From NCBI GenBank assembly GCA_018668095.1, contig JABIQF010000023.1, positions 1 through 5,042 on the forward strand: DNA of 5,042 bases. The letters are read 5' to 3'. Below are positions 4,953 through 5,042 of the stretch, in pieces. How positions within the stretch are numbered: position 1 is the stretch's first letter; each line of letters opens with the position of its first letter. The position numbers were made by a program, and so were the translations under genes. The notes beneath the pieces were generated by a model, which saw only the letters and a program-made list of their open reading frames with translations, did no database searches and was not told where the DNA came from. Source of the DNA: Cellvibrionales bacterium (GTDB lineage: Bacteria; Pseudomonadota; Gammaproteobacteria; Pseudomonadales; UBA7434).

Positions 4953-5042
4953 GTCGGGGGTGGCCCGACAGCCAGTCACTTTTTTTCTACAGCAAAAAAA
5001 AGTAACCAAAAAATGCCGTAAGCTTAACGGCGAAGCTTAACC
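4953..5042. repeat. Hairpin-type dispersed repeat element, running off the window edge
   Basis: Two adjacent hairpins are visible. The first pairs GTCGGG (4953-4958) with CCCGAC (4964-4969) around a 5-base loop. The second pairs GTCACTTTTTTT (4975-4986) with AAAAAAAGTAAC (4995-5006), 12 positions with a single C/A mismatch and an 8-base loop. CCAAAAAATGCCG follows. The combination of a CCCGAC arm, a GT(T/C)ACTTT stem and a trailing AAAGTAACCAAA is one I recognise as scattered in many copies between genes of beta- and gammaproteobacteria. It then runs into AAGCTTAAC, present twice 13 bases apart (5020-5028, 5033-5041), the first inside a CCGT/ACGG inverted repeat. The right end of the element is outside the window. 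It may also help end miaB transcription, since a T tract follows a stem. The family assignment is from memory and was not searched. Confidence 0.55.

Overview
The window looks like chromosomal DNA of a gammaproteobacterium, probably a marine Pseudomonas- or Cellvibrio-like lineage. The basis is the close match of MiaB and the PhoH-family protein YbeZ to their gammaproteobacterial homologues as I remember them, a DUF1820 gene beside miaB, moderate GC (mid-40s by eye, not computed), and a right-hand hairpin repeat of a kind scattered through many beta- and gammaproteobacterial genomes. No phage, insertion sequence, CRISPR array, tRNA or rRNA is visible.

Layout from left to right. Minus strand: the first 91 codons of ybeY (cut by the window edge), a complete ybeZ/phoH-like ATPase gene 6 bases upstream of it, a 189-base gap with a probable ybeZ promoter, a membrane-anchored HSL-type alpha/beta hydrolase gene, and a DUF1820 gene. 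Then comes a 276-base divergent control region with two back-to-back extended -10 promoters. Plus strand: complete miaB, followed by a non-coding tail that ends in a hairpin-type repeat running to the window edge.

Functionally this is a translation-quality neighbourhood. MiaB makes the 2-methylthio modification of ms2i6A37 in tRNAs, YbeY acts in 16S rRNA maturation and ribosome quality control, and YbeZ is its ATPase partner. In E. coli miaB, ybeZ and ybeY lie in one orientation. Here miaB is divergent from ybeZ-ybeY, and DUF1820 plus the esterase lie between them. DUF1820 and the hydrolase probably form a two-gene transcription unit, with a perfect 22-base palindrome lying across the DUF1820 stop codon. 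ybeZ appears to have its own promoter and a TTG start without a clear Shine-Dalgarno site.

Most of the window is ordinary core genome. I do not see a convincing new multi-gene system. The points worth a second look are the rearranged locus with its inserted membrane esterase, the symmetric divergent promoters, the palindrome at the DUF1820-hydrolase junction, the sharp change in leucine codon use inside miaB, and the repeat at the right edge.
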